From the NCBI GenBank assembly GCA_017455085.1, contig JAFTBT010000040.1, forward strand, positions 1 to 41,771: 41,771 bases of DNA. Reading direction: 5' to 3'. The first letter of the stretch is position 1; every line of letters begins with the position of its first letter. The position numbers and the translations under genes were made by a program. Positions 8,224 to 16,054 of this stretch are shown piece by piece. The stretch is from Synergistaceae bacterium (lineage in GTDB: Bacteria; Synergistota; Synergistia; Synergistales; Aminobacteriaceae). The notes beneath the pieces are model-generated. The model saw only the letters and a list, made by a program, of their open reading frames with translations. It had not been told where the DNA came from and did no database searches.

Positions 8224-10714
8224 CAGGCTGACACCCGACAAACTCAGAAGACGCAAACCACCAGAGTCCTGGAAGTTCAGCACAACAGACGACATCGCCG
8301 TCACTAAGTCCCGAAAACCTGAGCCATTAATAGGCCAGCAGAGAGCAGTCGAGTCCATAGAGTTCGGGCTTGCTGTTGACGGAAAGGGCTACAACATTTT
8401 CGTGGTCGGTCAACCCGGCAGCGGACGCACTAGCTACATTCTTGAGCGACTCCAGAGCATGGCGGCATCACTGCCTGCTCCGGACGACTGGGTGTATCTC
8501 TACAACTTCGACAAAAACGGCGAACCCCTCGCTGTAAACATCCCGGCAGGCTGCGGCAAAAAGTTATGCTCCGAACTTGAAGAGCTGCTAAAGGATCTCA
8601 AGGCTGCAATCAGCAAAGCATTCGAGCAGTCACAGTACGAAGACGCAAAAGCCTCGCACATCAAGGAGTTTCAGGAGAAGGCCGGCGCAATCATGGACAA
8701 GCTCAAAGCCAGAGCCGCAAAGGAACATTTTTCCCTGAAGAGGACTCCGCAGGGCTTCATTAATGTTCCACTCATCAAGGACAAGGACGAAGAAGGACAC
8801 GAGATTATTCGCGAACTCAAGCCCGAAGAATATGAAGCTCTTGACGAGAAGAAGCAGAAGAAGTTCATGGCTGCAAGCGAGAAGATTTCACAGCGGACAC
8901 TTGCAGGCATGAGGGAGATCCGCGACATGGAGAAAGCCCTCAAGGAAACCCTCAGCAAGTTAGAGGCCGAAATATGCAGGTCAGCGATTGAGCCGTGTGT
9001 TCGGGACTTGCGCGAAAAGTATGCTGAAAACACTGCACTCTTGAACTGGCTCGCCAAAATGTCGGAGGATGTTATCGAGAACTCCGGTGCTTTCGTGACG
9101 GCAGCTAGGGACGAAAACGCAGATGTCGACTTCACTCGCTATCAGGCGAATCTTTTCGTGAGCAATGACCCCGCAAAAGGTGCTCCGGTCGTTTGGGAGA
9201 CTAACCCCACGTACTACAACTTGTCCGGCAGAGTCGAGTACGAGAGCCATCAAGGATACCTGTACACTGACTTCCGGAAGATCCAGCCAGGAGCTTTTCA
9301 CAGGGCTAACGGCGGATTTTTGGTGATAGACGCTGAAAAAGTGTTGATGAACTTCATGAGCTGGGAGGCCATCAAGAGAATACTGCGCACCGGCGAGGCT
9401 GCTATCGAGAATCTCGGCGAACAGTATGGAGCTTTGCCCATCGCGTCACTCAGGCCTTCACCGATCAAGATCAACACCAAAATCATCATGACAGGCTCAC
9501 CGTATATTTATGAGCTGCTGCAATATTATGATGCGGAGTTCGGAAAAATCTTCAAGATTAAGGCCAGTTTCGACTACGACATGCCACGAACTGCCAATAA
9601 TGAGCGGTGGATGGCGAGATTCATTGCGGAGGCTGTCAGGCGCGAGAATCTCAACCCCTTTGACGCGTCGGCACTGTCGGAAATTATCGAGTGGTCCAGC
9701 CGTGAAGCAGAGGACCAAAATTTGCTCTCGGTGCAGGTCGGGACTCTCAAGGAACTACTTGCGGAGTCTAATGCGTGGTCAAAAGTTGCGGCCAAGACAC
9801 AATCACAGACTGTTACGCGTTCGGACGTACTCAAGGCGATTCATCACAAGCACTACAGGTCCGGACTCTATCGCGACAAACTCGCAAGGGCATTCAGTGA
9901 CGGAGTGATACACATCGACACAACAGGTGAAGCAATCGGGCAGATTAACGGCCTCAGCGTGATAGACCTCAACGATTACCGGTTCGGACACCCGTCAAGA
10001 ATCACTGCAAATGTCTTCATGGGTCAGGAAGGAGTCGTGAACATAGAGCGCGAAGTCCGAATGACTGGCCCGATCCACAACAAGGGGCTAATGATTCTCT
10101 CCAGCTATCTCGGACGCAAATACGCTCAGGATATGCCGCTGAGTCTGTCCGCACACATAACGTTCGAGCAGAATTACTCAGGCATTGAGGGAGACAGCGC
10201 AAGCTCTACGGAGTTGTACTGCATACTTTCTGCGTTGTCAGGTCTTCCGCTCAAGCAGGGAATCGCTGTTACGGGCAGTGTTGACCAGTTCGGAGCAGTC
10301 CAGCCCATCGGAGGAGTCAACGAGAAAATCGAGGGCTTCTATGAGTACTGCAAGATTGCTGGCCTGACCGGAGAGCAGGGAGTCATGATTCCGGAGGCGA
10401 ACACGAGGCACCTGATGCTGAGCAACGAAGTGATTGACGCTGTCCGTGACGGGAAGTTCTCCGTGTGGGCAGTTGGGAGCATTGACGAAGGTATAGAACT
10501 GTTGACCGGAGTCAGTGCCGGGAAGCTGCGCAAGGATAACTCGTACACTGATGGGAGTGTTCACGGGCTTGTGAAGTCTCGGCTGAAGAAGATGCTTTCT
10601 GACGGGATGAGGCTGGAGAAAAAATTCGGCCAGAGTCCACGAAAACGCAAGCAGAAGAAATCAAAACCCCTTGACCCCGCAAATGAACACAGCAAAGATT
10701 CTCCGAACTCTTGA
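8192..10714 (+). CDS. Lon-family ATP-dependent protease (LonB/LonC-like, COG1067 type)
   Basis: The protein is 840 residues from TTG 8192 (847 from TTG 8171). An N-terminal AAA+ part carries the Walker A motif GQPGSGRTS. A charged coiled-coil insertion follows (Lys/Glu-rich, about 130-270), then the rest of the ATPase domain (GGFLVIDAEKVL resembles a Walker B/sensor segment), and a C-terminal S16 domain. The catalytic dyad is visible: Ser669 in EGDSASST and Lys712 in GGVNEKIEGFY. The 43-residue spacing equals that of E. coli Lon Ser679/Lys722. It lacks the LAN substrate-recognition domain of classical LonA. It is a cytoplasmic protease that unfolds and degrades damaged or regulatory proteins. 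It overlaps nth by 32 bases, implying one transcript. The Lys-rich tail (RKRKQKKSK) lies mostly within that overlap. Confidence 0.92.
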   Translation: MIRKIDTGEKFRLTPDKLRRRKPPESWKFSTTDDIAVTKSRKPEPLIGQQRAVESIEFGLAVDGKGYNIFVVGQPGSGRTSYILERLQSMAASLPAPDDWVYLYNFDKNGEPLAVNIPAGCGKKLCSELEELLKDLKAAISKAFEQSQYEDAKASHIKEFQEKAGAIMDKLKARAAKEHFSLKRTPQGFINVPLIKDKDEEGHEIIRELKPEEYEALDEKKQKKFMAASEKISQRTLAGMREIRDMEKALKETLSKLEAEICRSAIEPCVRDLREKYAENTALLNWLAKMSEDVIENSGAFVTAARDENADVDFTRYQANLFVSNDPAKGAPVVWETNPTYYNLSGRVEYESHQGYLYTDFRKIQPGAFHRANGGFLVIDAEKVLMNFMSWEAIKRILRTGEAAIENLGEQYGALPIASLRPSPIKINTKIIMTGSPYIYELLQYYDAEFGKIFKIKASFDYDMPRTANNERWMARFIAEAVRRENLNPFDASALSEIIEWSSREAEDQNLLSVQVGTLKELLAESNAWSKVAAKTQSQTVTRSDVLKAIHHKHYRSGLYRDKLARAFSDGVIHIDTTGEAIGQINGLSVIDLNDYRFGHPSRITANVFMGQEGVVNIEREVRMTGPIHNKGLMILSSYLGRKYAQDMPLSLSAHITFEQNYSGIEGDSASSTELYCILSALSGLPLKQGIAVTGSVDQFGAVQPIGGVNEKIEGFYEYCKIAGLTGEQGVMIPEANTRHLMLSNEVIDAVRDGKFSVWAVGSIDEGIELLTGVSAGKLRKDNSYTDGSVHGLVKSRLKKMLSDGMRLEKKFGQSPRKRKQKKSKPLDPANEHSKDSPNS

Positions 10715-11348
10715 CCTGCTGGAAAACGAATATCATAACGAGTCCCGTCCCCCTGAGCTTGGACACCCTGAGCCGCTGGACGGGCTTATTCTCACGGTCT
10801 TATCCCAGAATACCAACGACAAGAATCGTGATGCTGCTTTCACGAACCTCAAGGCAAATTTTCCCGACTGGCAGAGTGTAGTAGATGCCGGAGCTGAGAA
10901 TCTGGAGGCAGTGATTCGTACGGCGGGGCTTGCTCACACGAAGGCGCAGAGAATCATCACGATACTTCAGAAGATACACGCTGACTTTGGGGGGTACTCT
11001 CTGCGTAAGCTCTCAGGACTTGGCCGCGAAGAGATATGCTCGTATTTGCGTGCATTGCCGGGAGTCGGTGCGAAGACTGTTGCGTGTGTGCTGCTGTTCG
11101 ACATGAAGATAAAGGCCTTCCCTGTGGATACACATGTGTCCAGAGTCGCGCGGAGGGTCGGGCTTGTGCCTGCAAAGTATTCGCCTGAAGAGATATGTGC
11201 GGAGTTTGAGCGGGTAGTGCCGGAAGAAAAATGCTTGGGCGGACACGTGAACATGATCGCGCACGGGCGGGCAGTGTGTCATTCGCAGAAGCCGGAGTGT
11301 GGCCAGTGTGTGCTTGCGGGGATTTGCAGCTCATATTCTCAGTCATGA
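10683..11348 (+). CDS. nth: Endonuclease III, DNA glycosylase/AP lyase
   Basis: This base-excision-repair enzyme removes oxidised pyrimidines and cuts at the abasic site. The helix-hairpin-helix motif LPGVGAKTVA contains the catalytic Lys131, and VDTHVSRVARR supplies the catalytic Asp149. The four cysteines of the [4Fe-4S] loop are intact (C-X6-C-X2-C-X5-C, CHSQKPECGQCVLAGIC). Its 221 residues are normal for the family. ATG 10683 is preferred to TTG 10671 because the protein then begins like other Nth proteins. The start lies within the last codons of the Lon gene, so translation is probably coupled. Confidence 0.93.
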   Translation: MNTAKILRTLDLLENEYHNESRPPELGHPEPLDGLILTVLSQNTNDKNRDAAFTNLKANFPDWQSVVDAGAENLEAVIRTAGLAHTKAQRIITILQKIHADFGGYSLRKLSGLGREEICSYLRALPGVGAKTVACVLLFDMKIKAFPVDTHVSRVARRVGLVPAKYSPEEICAEFERVVPEEKCLGGHVNMIAHGRAVCHSQKPECGQCVLAGICSSYSQS

Positions 11349-11380
11349 TGCTATGAGATTGGGAATTATCGCAAACTACG

Positions 11381-12538
11381 CTATAGCTCAATGCAGGCTC
11401 TAATGAATTGTTCAGCATACATCCTATCTATTGAGCCATCGAAGTTGAATACCATGCTTTCAAGAGCTTTGCCATCGTATTGCGTAACACCTCTCGAATT
11501 TCTGCCTGCCCACTGCTTTATCACTTTTGTTCCGGTGAGTATTGGACGGTTATACATGGAACATAAGCGTGTAGAAATACGTTTATGCTCATCAATTGCG
11601 ACAACGTAAATCAAATAGACGCTTTTCTCTGTGGCCAAGAAGGATAACAGCTTGTCAACGTTATAGCCTTTAGGATTGCTGGACAGAAAAAGGACTTTGG
11701 TTTTGATGTCCGTTTCAGTGTCAAAGTCTTCAAAGGTACGTCCATAATCACCTAAATCATCGTAAGTATATATTTTGGGGAGGGGTCTTCCTGTGTGAAG
11801 AGAGTCTATTAGTACACTGCGCAGATCGTCAGCTGAAGTAATCAAGTACTCAATTATCCTGCCTCGCAAGTTTACATTGTCAATAAAAGCCGTTATTGCT
11901 ATTTCTGAAGCCACAGCATTAACCCGTGATTGTAAATCTGCATTCAGGATACTATACTCACGAGACATCATGAAGTCTTCAGCTCTTTGCACTGAGCGCA
12001 TAATACAAGCTGTTTGCTGTATCGTAGGCTCAAAACGTTTCCCGTAAGGATGTATATTATTTGTTGCAGCAACTAATCTCTCTAAATTTTCACTGAATAG
12101 GTAATTTTCGTGTGATGTAAACAGAAATTCAAAATTATCCGGTTCATTGGCTATTCCAGCAAAGCTATGCATTATATCACTGCCGAGAAAGCTGCCTCTT
12201 ATGTTGTCAATACGTAATTTCTGTGAGGAATGACTGATTTTCTTCAAAAAAGTAGTGTTTGCCAGCATCATGTAGTTCTTGCATGGTGTTACCAGACACA
12301 CAATAAACGGCACTGAATCATATTTCTGCAGTTTTGATAAGGATAAGACTGTATTATTGAAAGTGCGCTCCTCAGCCTTGCAAAAACGTATAGCAAAATC
12401 ACAGCAGGAAAAAACGCTTCGATCTTGAGTCAAGCAGAATACACTCTGAACTTTTTTTGCTAACAAGTGTTTGTCTGCTATTCCGTCATGTTGGGCTACA
12501 TAATAGACAAGACGTTGAACTGCATATCGGTTATACAT
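11381..12538 (-). CDS. Probable type II restriction endonuclease (partner of the adjacent methyltransferase)
   Basis: This is a 385-residue cytoplasmic protein with a good GGAGG before the ATG, starting 17 bases after the methyltransferase stop on the same strand. I do not recognise its family from motifs. A segment with IKTKVLFLSSNPKGYN and later WAGRNSRGVTQYDGKALESM could hold a nuclease core, but no PD-(D/E)XK motif can be assigned with certainty. The call rests mainly on position, since type II endonuclease genes are commonly paired with a beta-class methyltransferase. Base composition is clearly more AT-rich than the flanking nth and L,D-transpeptidase genes, which suggests acquisition by transfer. 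It converges with nth, separated by 32 bases. Confidence 0.6.
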   Translation of the reverse strand: MYNRYAVQRLVYYVAQHDGIADKHLLAKKVQSVFCLTQDRSVFSCCDFAIRFCKAEERTFNNTVLSLSKLQKYDSVPFIVCLVTPCKNYMMLANTTFLKKISHSSQKLRIDNIRGSFLGSDIMHSFAGIANEPDNFEFLFTSHENYLFSENLERLVAATNNIHPYGKRFEPTIQQTACIMRSVQRAEDFMMSREYSILNADLQSRVNAVASEIAITAFIDNVNLRGRIIEYLITSADDLRSVLIDSLHTGRPLPKIYTYDDLGDYGRTFEDFDTETDIKTKVLFLSSNPKGYNVDKLLSFLATEKSVYLIYVVAIDEHKRISTRLCSMYNRPILTGTKVIKQWAGRNSRGVTQYDGKALESMVFNFDGSIDRMYAEQFIRACIEL

Positions 12539-12555
12539 ATTCAGTCCTCCATAAG

Positions 12556-13536
12556 TTAATAGCTATTATCACTAGGGATATTTGTTGCATTGTCCGCTGT
12601 AGTCTGCTCATCAAGCGTATTCCTTCCCCAAAAAACTCCTCCGGTATATCCCTGAATTTTCCTGTTAGAATCTGCACTTTCGAGACGCTGTTCCGCCCAC
12701 AAGCAATATTGTTCCTCCTGCTCAATGCCTAAATAGTGGCGGTTAAGTTTTCTTGCTGTAACACTTGATGTTCCTGAGCCAAGAAACGGATCGAATACAA
12801 TATCACCAGAGTTTGAACTCGCGAGTATAATTTTAGCAAATAACTTCTCAGATTTTTGTGTGGGATGTCCAGTATTTTCCGGCATTGACCAAAACGGCAC
12901 TGTAATGTCATCCCAGAAATTGGAAGGACACGTATCCCTGTAATTGCCTTTGTCTGTTTCGGTCCAGTCTTTAGGTTTACCTTCAATGCGATATGGAGCT
13001 ATCACTTTTTTCCTGATCTTGACGGCATTAAGATTGAATGTATATGTATCGCTTTTGGTCGCAAACCATATATCTTCGAGGCAGTTTTTCCAGTTTGTTT
13101 TTGAGCCTCTGCCCTTTTCCCTCTGCCATGTTATACGGCTTCTGACCTTGAAAAAATCTCCCAATACACGGCCTATAATTAAACTTGTCTCCCAGTCGCA
13201 GCAAACGTATATCGACCCTGTTGGCTTCAGCAACGGAAACACTAAAGAAAGCCATTTACGAGTGTATTCTTCGTAGTCAGCGTCATTTTTCTTGGTAAAT
13301 TTGCTTTTATGAAAAATCTTAGTCAAGTTATAAGGCGGGTCTGCAATTATCAGGTCAACACTTTCTGTCGGCAAAAACGAACATACAGCAAACATATCTC
13401 CTAGAATAGTTTTATCCATTACGGTGTGAATATCGCTGACTGGGCTATTAATATGAATGCAGCGCGCCAAATATTCAGCTCCTTCAGAAATAGGAGTATC
13501 AATGGTTTTGTTATATGGAGCTTTCTTCTTCTGCAT
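12556..13536 (-). CDS. DNA methyltransferase, beta class (probably N6-adenine), of a type II R-M system
   Basis: Motif IV DPPYN is at residues 66-70 and the SAM-binding motif I FDPFLGSGT at 248-256. The target-recognition region lies between them, the order that defines beta-class amino-methyltransferases. DPPY favours adenine-N6, although N4-cytosine cannot be excluded. PENTGHPTQKSEKLFAKII is the conserved segment before motif I. Recognition sequence is unknown. The codons are AT-rich relative to the neighbours. The start is unusual: the only strong Shine-Dalgarno (AAGGAG) lies 26 bases upstream and is instead well placed for a 15-codon overlapping leader frame beginning with TTG. Met40 (MDKTILGDMF) also resembles the natural N-terminus of relatives. 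The gene precedes the presumed endonuclease. Confidence 0.9.
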   Translation of the reverse strand: MQKKKAPYNKTIDTPISEGAEYLARCIHINSPVSDIHTVMDKTILGDMFAVCSFLPTESVDLIIADPPYNLTKIFHKSKFTKKNDADYEEYTRKWLSLVFPLLKPTGSIYVCCDWETSLIIGRVLGDFFKVRSRITWQREKGRGSKTNWKNCLEDIWFATKSDTYTFNLNAVKIRKKVIAPYRIEGKPKDWTETDKGNYRDTCPSNFWDDITVPFWSMPENTGHPTQKSEKLFAKIILASSNSGDIVFDPFLGSGTSSVTARKLNRHYLGIEQEEQYCLWAEQRLESADSNRKIQGYTGGVFWGRNTLDEQTTADNATNIPSDNSY

Positions 13537-13590
13537 AATGACGAGACAACAAATACAACAGTCTCCTTAAGTTTGTTGTAATCATATTTA

Positions 13591-13619
13591 TTAACCTGAT
13601 TTGTTTTATGAATTATACT
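13591..13619 (+). promoter_or_regulatory. Candidate sigma70-type promoter for the L,D-transpeptidase operon
   Basis: TTAACC (13591-13596), 17-bp spacer, TATACT (13614-13619). The leader would be about 20 bases and contains AAGGAGG. Confidence 0.5.
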
Positions 13620-13645
13620 ATAAAAAACATTAAGGAGGCTCTCTC

Positions 13646-14320
13646 ATGAAATATAAACTTCTAGCAGCACTTCTCATTGCACTGTACGTAGTTCCGTCCT
13701 TTGCGGGATCTAGCAGCTCCCCCAAATGGATATCTGACCTCAATGCCGCACAAAATGCCCAACAGCTCGTAATCGTCTCCGGCACTAACGGCTCAAATGC
13801 ACGCTTCTCCTTCCACGAGAAAGACAGCTCCGGACTCTGGCACGAAGTCATACACGCTCCGGCATACATCGGCAAAAACGGCTGGGGCAAAACACGCGAA
13901 GGTGACGTAAAAACTCCCACAGGAGTCTACACGTTCACGGAGGCCTTCGGGATTCTGGAGGATCCAGGCTGTCCGATGGGCTACACTCAAGTCGACGACT
14001 CGCATTACTGGGTCGGGGACTCCAACTCTGGACGCTACAATCAGTTCGTATCCATAAGGGACTATGACGACTTCGACAAGAAAGAAAGCGAACACATAAT
14101 CGACTACAACCCCGGCTATCAGTATTGCCTGAACATAAGCTGGAACTCTGACGGCACACCCAAAAAAGGCTCGGCGATATTCCTGCACTGCTACACCAAG
14201 AGAAAATTCACGGGAGGCTGTGTAGCTATTCCGGAGGAAATTATGCGTGAGGTAGTTATGCGGGTAAAGGCTGGCTGTGTTGTGGTGATGGATACGGCCA
14301 AGAACATACGGAGGTATTAG
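13646..14320 (+). CDS. Exported L,D-transpeptidase (YkuD-domain) family protein
   Basis: A signal peptide (about residues 1-20, ending PSFAG) follows a strong AAGGAGG. The C-terminal half contains the YkuD/ErfK signature: a His in IFLHCYTKRKF followed by TGGCVAIP, with the catalytic Cys in GGC. Such enzymes form 3-3 cross-links in peptidoglycan or attach proteins to it, acting in the periplasm on tetrapeptide stems. The domain spans about residues 40-210, with GDVKTPTGVYTF as the usual substrate-loop motif. At 224 residues it is a small single-domain member without LysM or other wall-binding modules. The chromate transporter gene starts one base after its stop, so the three genes appear to form an operon. 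Substrate is not predictable. Confidence 0.87.
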   Translation: MKYKLLAALLIALYVVPSFAGSSSSPKWISDLNAAQNAQQLVIVSGTNGSNARFSFHEKDSSGLWHEVIHAPAYIGKNGWGKTREGDVKTPTGVYTFTEAFGILEDPGCPMGYTQVDDSHYWVGDSNSGRYNQFVSIRDYDDFDKKESEHIIDYNPGYQYCLNISWNSDGTPKKGSAIFLHCYTKRKFTGGCVAIPEEIMREVVMRVKAGCVVVMDTAKNIRRY

Positions 14321-14321
14321 C

Positions 14322-14858
14322 ATGAAAATACTGGTTGATCTGTTCGTGACGTTCGCGAAAATCGGAGCAGTAACCTTCGGAGGAGGATATGCCATGCTGC
14401 CGATACTTCAGCGCGAGATTGTGGAGAATAAGCACTGGGGTACTGAAGAAGAACTAGCTGATTATTACGCGATAGGCCAGTGTACTCCGGGAGTGATAGC
14501 TGTGAATGTGGGAACGTTCATCGGGTGGAAGACTGCCGGAAATGTCGGGGGCATAGTCGCGACGTTGGGTGTAGTGTTTCCGTCACTGGTGCTCATGACG
14601 CTCTTGGCCGGAGTGATTCAGGCATATTCGAGCCTTGAGTGGGTGGCACATGCATTTGCGGGGATTCGTGTGTGCGTGTGCGTGTTGATCTTCAACGCGG
14701 TTGTGAAGCTCTTTGCGAAGGCAATAATAGACGCTAAGACTCTGTGTGTGTATGTGCTTGTGCTTGCTGGCGGGCTGTTCTTGAATGTGTCTCCTGTGGT
14801 GTTTGTGGTGCTTGCAGGGATAGCCGGAGTGATTCTGAAGGGGAGTGCGAAATCATGA
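14322..14858 (+). CDS. Chromate transporter family protein, first half-size subunit
   Basis: This is a 178-residue membrane protein with the CHR-family N-terminal motif (FAKIGAVTFGGGYAMLPILQRE), the GQCTPGVIAVNVGTFIGW segment, and about five or six membrane spans. Short CHR proteins occur as adjacent pairs that act together, unlike the long fused ChrA. The next gene is the matching partner. Its stop overlaps the partner start (ATGA). Characterised members export chromate by exchange, but in organisms without chromate exposure the true substrate may be another anion. The link to an upstream L,D-transpeptidase is unexplained. Confidence 0.9.
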   Translation: MKILVDLFVTFAKIGAVTFGGGYAMLPILQREIVENKHWGTEEELADYYAIGQCTPGVIAVNVGTFIGWKTAGNVGGIVATLGVVFPSLVLMTLLAGVIQAYSSLEWVAHAFAGIRVCVCVLIFNAVVKLFAKAIIDAKTLCVYVLVLAGGLFLNVSPVVFVVLAGIAGVILKGSAKS

Positions 14859-15412
14859 TGTTATACGTGAAATTATTCTGGGAGTTTTTCCAGACGGGAT
14901 TATTTGCTGTCGGTGGAGGCATGGCGACTCTGCCGTTCCTGTACAGTATTTCGGATCGCACTGGCTGGTTCACGCACCAACAGCTTGCGGACATGATAGC
15001 CGTAAGTGAATCTACTCCCGGGCCTATAGGTGTGAACATGGCGACATATTCGGGCTATATCACAGCAGGAATACCCGGAGCAGTAATTTCGACACTTGGG
15101 CTGATAACTCCGAGCGTGATAGTGATTCTGTTGGTGGCGGCGTTTCTGAATGCCTTTCACGAGAACAAGTACGTCAATGCAGTATTCTACGGTCTGCGTC
15201 CGGCGAGTTCGGCGATGATCACTGCGGCGGGATTGATTCTTGCGCGGGTGGTGTTTTTCGGTGGATCGTTCAGCAACTCCGTAAACGTGAAGGCTGTGAT
15301 TCTGGCGGGAGTGCTGTTGGCGTGTACACATGTTGTTCCGTTCACGAAGAAGCTGCATCCTGTGGTGTGGATAGCATGTGCGGCTGTGGCTGGGATAGTT
15401 TTCAAGTTCTAG
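14855..15412 (+). CDS. Chromate transporter family protein, second half-size subunit
   Basis: The start is at ATG 14855, overlapping the previous stop by four bases (translational coupling). An open frame extends upstream to 14744 but reads a Cys-rich shadow of the first gene. The 185-residue protein repeats the family motifs: FFQTGLFAVGGGMATLPFLY near the N-terminus and SESTPGPIGVNMATYSGY near residue 55. The two subunits are related but differ enough that they probably form a fixed heterodimer. After the stop no terminator hairpin is obvious. A short 25-bp direct repeat follows. Confidence 0.9.
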   Translation: MMLYVKLFWEFFQTGLFAVGGGMATLPFLYSISDRTGWFTHQQLADMIAVSESTPGPIGVNMATYSGYITAGIPGAVISTLGLITPSVIVILLVAAFLNAFHENKYVNAVFYGLRPASSAMITAAGLILARVVFFGGSFSNSVNVKAVILAGVLLACTHVVPFTKKLHPVVWIACAAVAGIVFKF

Positions 15413-15413
15413 T

Positions 15414-15452
15414 GTGTGAAGCATGACGTACATTTAGCGTGTGGAGCATGAC
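15414..15452. repeat. Short direct repeat, 25-bp period, two copies
   Basis: GTGTGAAGCATGAC (15414) recurs as GTGTGGAGCATGAC (15439) directly after the second chromate-transporter gene. Confidence 0.55.
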
Positions 15453-15479
15453 ACACAAAAATACTGCATATTCAGGACG

Positions 15480-15485
15480 TATAAT
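15480..15485 (+). promoter_or_regulatory. Candidate -10 element upstream of the Arg/Glu-rich protein
   Basis: A perfect TATAAT lies 34 bases before the ATG at 15519, but no good -35 is visible at the right distance. Supporting only a weak promoter call. Confidence 0.35.
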
Positions 15486-15518
15486 ATTCCTGCACAAAAT
15501 CAGTAAGGAGGAATCTTT

Positions 15519-16034
15519 ATGAGGCTCAAAACAGTAATGGCTTTGACTCTGATGTGTTCTGCACTGTCCATGTCTGCTTTTGCGGCAAACAACCCTTTTG
15601 ACGAGATGCAACGTGTCCGAGGCAGGATATACGAATCTCAATGGCAGAACAGTCACTCAGACGCAGCCAGAGAACGCGAACGACGGGAACAGGAACGTAG
15701 AGACCGCGCCCGTTGGGAACAGGAACGCCGCGAACATGAACGCTGGGAACGTGAACGCCGCGAACAGGAACGCAAGGAGTGGGAACGCAAGGATCGTGAA
15801 CGCCGCGAACATGAACGACGTGAACAGGAGCGCAGAGATTGGGAACGCAGAGAGTGGGAACGCAGAGAACGTGACCGCAGGGACTGGGAACGCCATGAAC
15901 GTATGCGCTGGGAAGATGAACGCCGTGAGTGGGAACACAAGGAGGAGAAACGCAAGAGAGACGAGCGCAACGCAAAACTCTTCGGAGACCTGCTTGAGGC
16001 GATACTGGACGACAAAAATAGGCGTAGGAAATAA
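15519..16034 (+). CDS. Exported, extremely Arg/Glu-rich protein, predicted single alpha-helix or coiled coil
   Basis: A good AAGGAGG and a clear signal peptide (residues 1-22, SMSAFA) show that this frame is translated, although other frames are also open because of the repetitive DNA. Residues about 50-150 consist almost only of Arg and Glu with regularly placed Trp (66, 76, 88, 108, 113, 123, 131, 138) in variants of WERRExERR. Dense i to i+4 Glu-Arg pairs are typical of stable single alpha-helices, which here would be about 15 nm long. The last 20 residues (NAKLFGDLLEAILDDKNRRRK) look like an ordinary amphipathic helix. A periplasmic spacer, or a polymer- or metal-binding rod, is possible. 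No homologue is recognised. The gene is followed after 20 bases by the binding-protein gene. Confidence 0.72.
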   Translation: MRLKTVMALTLMCSALSMSAFAANNPFDEMQRVRGRIYESQWQNSHSDAARERERREQERRDRARWEQERREHERWERERREQERKEWERKDRERREHERREQERRDWERREWERRERDRRDWERHERMRWEDERREWEHKEEKRKRDERNAKLFGDLLEAILDDKNRRRK

Positions 16035-16054
16035 ATCAGAAAGGATGTATACAC

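Noticed and set aside
15653..16054. Ser/Arg-rich frame on the - strand opposite the Arg/Glu-rich gene
   Set aside because: It is the reverse complement of repeated Arg/Glu codons. Only the + strand frame has a ribosome-binding site and signal peptide.
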